From: an uncultured Polaribacter sp.
GTDB lineage: Bacteria; Bacteroidota; Bacteroidia; Flavobacteriales; Flavobacteriaceae
Direction: 5' to 3'
Length of the DNA: 8,904 nt
NCBI GenBank assembly: GCA_913050305.1
Contig: CAJXAS010000070.1
Location: 1-8,904, forward strand
This document shows positions 6,642 through 8,904 of this stretch, piece by piece. The notes under the pieces are model-generated. The model was given only the letters and a program-made list of their open reading frames with translations. It searched no databases and was not told the origin of the DNA. Position numbers and translations under genes: made by a program. Each line of letters starts with the position of its first letter. The stretch's first letter is position 1.

Positions 6642-7766
6642 CTAAGCTTCCTTAATTGTATTGATAATGTGTTTGTAATCAGCTTTATTGTTTACAAAAT
6701 CTAATTCAGACACATCTATGGTCAATAAATTCAAATCATTTTGAGTAGTAATAAAACCCTGATACCCATCATGTATTTTTTTTAGATAGTCTGCTTGAAT
6801 ATTTTGCTCAAAATCTCTACCTCTATTTTTAATGTTTTCTAATAGTCTGTCTGTATTTTGATATAGATAGACATATAGGTCAGGTTTTGTAATTTCTTTA
6901 TAAATTAAATTAAACATTTTTCGATATAGTAGATATTCATCTTTAGAAAGCGTTACCTGCGCAAATATTAAAGATTTAAAAATATAATAATCTGAAATAA
7001 TAAAATTCTTAAACAAATCAAACTGCGCTAAGTCATCGCTTAACTGCTGATATCGATCTGCAAGAAAGCTCATTTCTAGTGGGAAAGCATATCTTTCTTT
7101 ATCCTCATAGAATTTTGGTAAAAAAGGATTGTCTGCGAATCGTTCTAAAACTAGCTTCGCATTAAAATCTTCTGAGATCATTTTAGCTAAAGAAGTTTTA
7201 CCAGCGCCGATGTTACCTTCTATAGCAATGTAATTGTATTTTTCTGATAGTATAATAGGACGTGTTAAGGTCTTATCTACAATAGCTATTTCAGAAGAAT
7301 CAACACAACTTTGTAAGCAAATTTGTAATTCTTTTTGTTGTATTGGATGTATTGCATTTGGTGCAATTTCAACCAAAGGAACCATCACAAATTTACGTTC
7401 CAGCATTTTTGTATGTGGAATAATAAGTGTTTTAGAAAAGATAATCTCATCATCAAATAATAAAACATCAATATCTATATTTCTATTTTGGTATTCGGAT
7501 GATGTTGTTCTTTGTCTTCCTAATTTTGTTTCAATATTTAAGACAGTTTTTAGTAATTCATCTGCCGTTAGGGAAGTAGATAATTGAATACAGATGTTAT
7601 AAAAATCTTCCCCAGCAAAGCCCCAAGAAGCCGTTTTATAAATAGAGGAAATTTTTTGGACACTACCAGCTACCTCACTTATGAAGTTGATTGCTTTTTG
7701 AAGGTTTTCAAGTTTATTACCTTGATTTGTGCCTAAAGATAAATATGTGACGCTTTGTATTTTCAT
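6642..7766 (-). CDS. folK: HPPK (FolK) fused to a deoxynucleoside kinase
   Basis: This 374-residue two-domain enzyme carries, at residues 1-160, 6-hydroxymethyl-7,8-dihydropterin pyrophosphokinase, the step that activates the pterin for dihydropteroate synthase in folate synthesis. The folK signature RNIDIDVLLFDDEI lies at 95-108, with the metal-binding Asp98 and Asp100, followed by IPHTKMLERKFVMVPLVEIAP (116-136). Residues 175-374 form a deoxynucleoside kinase of the dCK/dGK-like family: P-loop GNIGAGKT (184-191), ERFADNPFLPKFYED (208-222), DRYQQ (237-241), SDYYIFKS (258-265) and the lid arginines in NRGRDFEQNI (314-323). Both active sites look complete. The frame is open throughout, so this is a true fusion and not two adjacent genes. 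I recall such fusions in marine Bacteroidota, where the kinase half prefers deoxyadenosine; the substrate here cannot be read from sequence alone. The gene has its own promoter candidate within the pnp terminator. Confidence 0.93.
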   Translation of the reverse strand: MKIQSVTYLSLGTNQGNKLENLQKAINFISEVAGSVQKISSIYKTASWGFAGEDFYNICIQLSTSLTADELLKTVLNIETKLGRQRTTSSEYQNRNIDIDVLLFDDEIIFSKTLIIPHTKMLERKFVMVPLVEIAPNAIHPIQQKELQICLQSCVDSSEIAIVDKTLTRPIILSEKYNYIAIEGNIGAGKTSLAKMISEDFNAKLVLERFADNPFLPKFYEDKERYAFPLEMSFLADRYQQLSDDLAQFDLFKNFIISDYYIFKSLIFAQVTLSKDEYLLYRKMFNLIYKEITKPDLYVYLYQNTDRLLENIKNRGRDFEQNIQADYLKKIHDGYQGFITTQNDLNLLTIDVSELDFVNNKADYKHIINTIKEA

Positions 7767-7814
7767 AAAGAGTTACAAAGAAAATGAAAGCATTTCGATA
7801 AATAGCTTTTAAAT

Positions 7815-7847
7815 AAAAAAAATCGCCAAAATTAATTGGCGATTTTT
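7815..7847 (-). terminator. Rho-independent terminator of pnp
   Basis: Positions 7818-7829 and 7836-7847 form a perfect 12-bp stem (core ATCGCCAA/TTGGCGAT) with a 6-nt AATTAA loop. On the minus strand the stem is followed by an eight-base T run (the A run at 7815-7822). It starts 23 bp after the pnp stop and separates pnp from folK-dNK. The hairpin is nearly symmetric, but only leftward transcription reaches it from a known gene. Confidence 0.9.
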
Positions 7848-7856
7848 AAATATCAA
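7827..7856 (-). promoter_or_regulatory. Probable promoter of folK-dNK, nested in the pnp terminator
   Basis: Read on the minus strand, TTG (7856-7854) is followed after exactly 19 bp by TAATTTTG (7834-7827). This is a full match to the Bacteroidota primary-sigma consensus TTG-N19-TAnnTTTG and the best promoter in the window. It would start transcription near 7820 and give a leader of about 55 nt before the folK-dNK ATG at 7766. The -7 element occupies the loop and one arm of the pnp terminator hairpin, so the same DNA would end one gene and start the next. Confidence 0.6.
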
Positions 7857-7869
7857 TCAGAAAAGAATA

Positions 7870-8904
7870 TTATTCCTCTTTTCTTGGTTCTCTTGGTTTT
7901 CTGTCATCACGTCCGCGAGTATCTCTGCTTCTGTTATCACGTCCACCAGAACGTTTATCATCTCTTGGTGGTCTTGCTACATAACCTTCTGGTTTTGGTA
8001 ACAATGCTTTTCTAGAAACTTTTTCTTTGCGAGTTCTTGGATCTAAACCAAAGTACTTTACATCTAAAACTTCTCCCATTTTAACAACATCAGATACATT
8101 ATCTGTACGTTCCCAAGCTAATTCACTTACGTGTAATAAAACTTCGTTTCCTGGAGCTTCTACATATTCTACAACAGCACCGAAATCTAACATTTTAATT
8201 ACTTTTACTTCGTAAGCTTCACCAACTGTTGGTTTAAAAAGCATAGACTCAATACGCGTAATTACTTGTTCAATTCCTGCAGGGTCTGTTCCTAAAATTT
8301 CGATAATTCCTTCTTCAGTTACAGCATCTTCAGTAATTACTATTGTAGTTCCTGTTTCTTTCTGTAATTCTTGGATATGTTTACCTCCTGGTCCAATAAA
8401 TGCACCAATCATATCATTAGGAATACGTCTGTTAATCATTTTAGGGGCATATTCTTTAACCTCTTCATTTGCAGAAGAAATAGTCTCATTTATTTTTCCT
8501 AAAATATGTAAACGACCTGCACGAGCTTGTTGTAAAGCATTTACTAAAATCTCGTAGCCTAATCCTTTTACTTTAATATCCATTTGACAAGCAGTAATCC
8601 CTTCAGAAGTACCTGTTACTTTAAAATCCATATCTCCTAAGTGATCTTCATCCCCTAAAATATCAGATAATACAGCGTATTTTCCAGATTCAGCATCAGA
8701 AATTAATCCCATTGCAATTCCAGAAACTGGTCTTATCATTTGAACTCCTGCATCCATTAATGCCATTGTACCAGCACAAACAGTTGCCATAGAGGAAGAA
8801 CCGTTAGATTCTAAAACTTCAGACACTACTCTTACTGTATAAGGACAATCGTCTGGAATCATTCCTTTTAAACCACGTTGTGCTAAATTACCATGCCCAA
8901 CTTC
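7870..8904 (-). CDS. pnp: Polyribonucleotide nucleotidyltransferase (PNPase), C-terminal half
   Basis: PNPase degrades RNA 3' to 5' by phosphorolysis and can add tails in reverse. The gene is cut by the right edge. The frame stays open to base 8904 and reads EVGHGNLAQRGLKGMIP, typical PNPase sequence, so the Met at 8862 is internal and not the start. About 344 codons are visible. They cover the second RNase PH domain with catalytic DEDHLGDMDFK (the two Asp codons are near 8644-8646 and 8626-8628), then the KH domain with the IGPGGKHIQ loop (about 8395-8371), and an S1 RNA-binding domain (about 8230-8000). They end in a tail of some 33 residues rich in Arg, Asp and Gly (RSGGRDNRSRDTRGRDDR) that is probably disordered and RNA- or protein-binding. 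Nothing in the visible part is broken. A terminator follows. Confidence 0.95.
   Translation of the reverse strand, partial: EVGHGNLAQRGLKGMIPDDCPYTVRVVSEVLESNGSSSMATVCAGTMALMDAGVQMIRPVSGIAMGLISDAESGKYAVLSDILGDEDHLGDMDFKVTGTSEGITACQMDIKVKGLGYEILVNALQQARAGRLHILGKINETISSANEEVKEYAPKMINRRIPNDMIGAFIGPGGKHIQELQKETGTTIVITEDAVTEEGIIEILGTDPAGIEQVITRIESMLFKPTVGEAYEVKVIKMLDFGAVVEYVEAPGNEVLLHVSELAWERTDNVSDVVKMGEVLDVKYFGLDPRTRKEKVSRKALLPKPEGYVARPPRDDKRSGGRDNRSRDTRGRDDRKPREPRKEE

Noticed and set aside
7234..7587. 117-codon + strand ORF opposite folK-dNK
   Set aside because: It is complementary to the conserved HPPK region and has no domain or initiation signal of its own.
8820..8904. Met at 8862 as the start of pnp
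   Set aside because: The frame continues upstream to the window edge with conserved PNPase sequence (EVGHGNLAQRG), so the gene is cut by the window and this Met is internal.
1..8904. Mobile element, CRISPR array, tRNA/rRNA or defence island
   Set aside because: No transposase or integrase, no spaced direct repeats, no cloverleaf or rRNA motif, and all main genes are typical core genes with similar composition.

Overview
This window looks like core chromosome from a low-GC marine Bacteroidota, most likely a member of the Flavobacteriaceae (Polaribacter/Tenacibaculum-like). The DNA is visibly AT-rich and start codons lack clear Shine-Dalgarno sequences. Several promoter candidates fit the Bacteroidota TTG-N19-TAnnTTTG pattern rather than the E. 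coli pattern. The gene content also points there: gldB-gldC gliding genes, a folK-deoxynucleoside kinase fusion, and a flavobacterial-style DnaG. The genus is inference; the family-level call rests on protein sequences I recognise.

Layout, left to right. (1) 1-30 is the terminator of a gene lying off the left edge. (2) 105-2147 is clpP-clpX on the + strand, the peptidase and unfoldase of the ClpXP protease. The 138-bp gap between them holds two dyad elements, and clpX ends in a strong terminator. (3) 2258-4264 is dnaG (+), the replicative primase, with its own promoter-like element. (4) 4265-4508 holds a possible 43-codon ORF and a very long hairpin that serves as a two-way terminator between dnaG and nadE. 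(5) 4506-5294 is nadE (-), the last step of NAD synthesis. It is divergent from gldB-gldC (+, 5354-6636), two gliding-motility genes joined by a TAATG stop/start overlap. (6) 6642-7766 is a folK-dNK fusion (-), tail-to-tail with gldC across only 5 bp. (7) 7870-8904 is the C-terminal half of pnp (-), cut by the right edge, followed by a clear terminator. The folK-dNK promoter appears to be nested inside that terminator.

The genes serve protein quality control, replication priming, NAD supply, folate/deoxynucleotide metabolism, RNA decay and gliding. I see no mobile element, CRISPR array, tRNA, rRNA or defence/toxin cassette, and nothing that looks recently acquired. The points most worth a second look are: the loss of all four zinc ligands in the DnaG N-terminal domain; the promoter nested in the pnp terminator hairpin; the folate/nucleoside kinase fusion; the palindrome just ahead of clpX; and the short ORF after dnaG. 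I did not find a convincing new multi-gene system.
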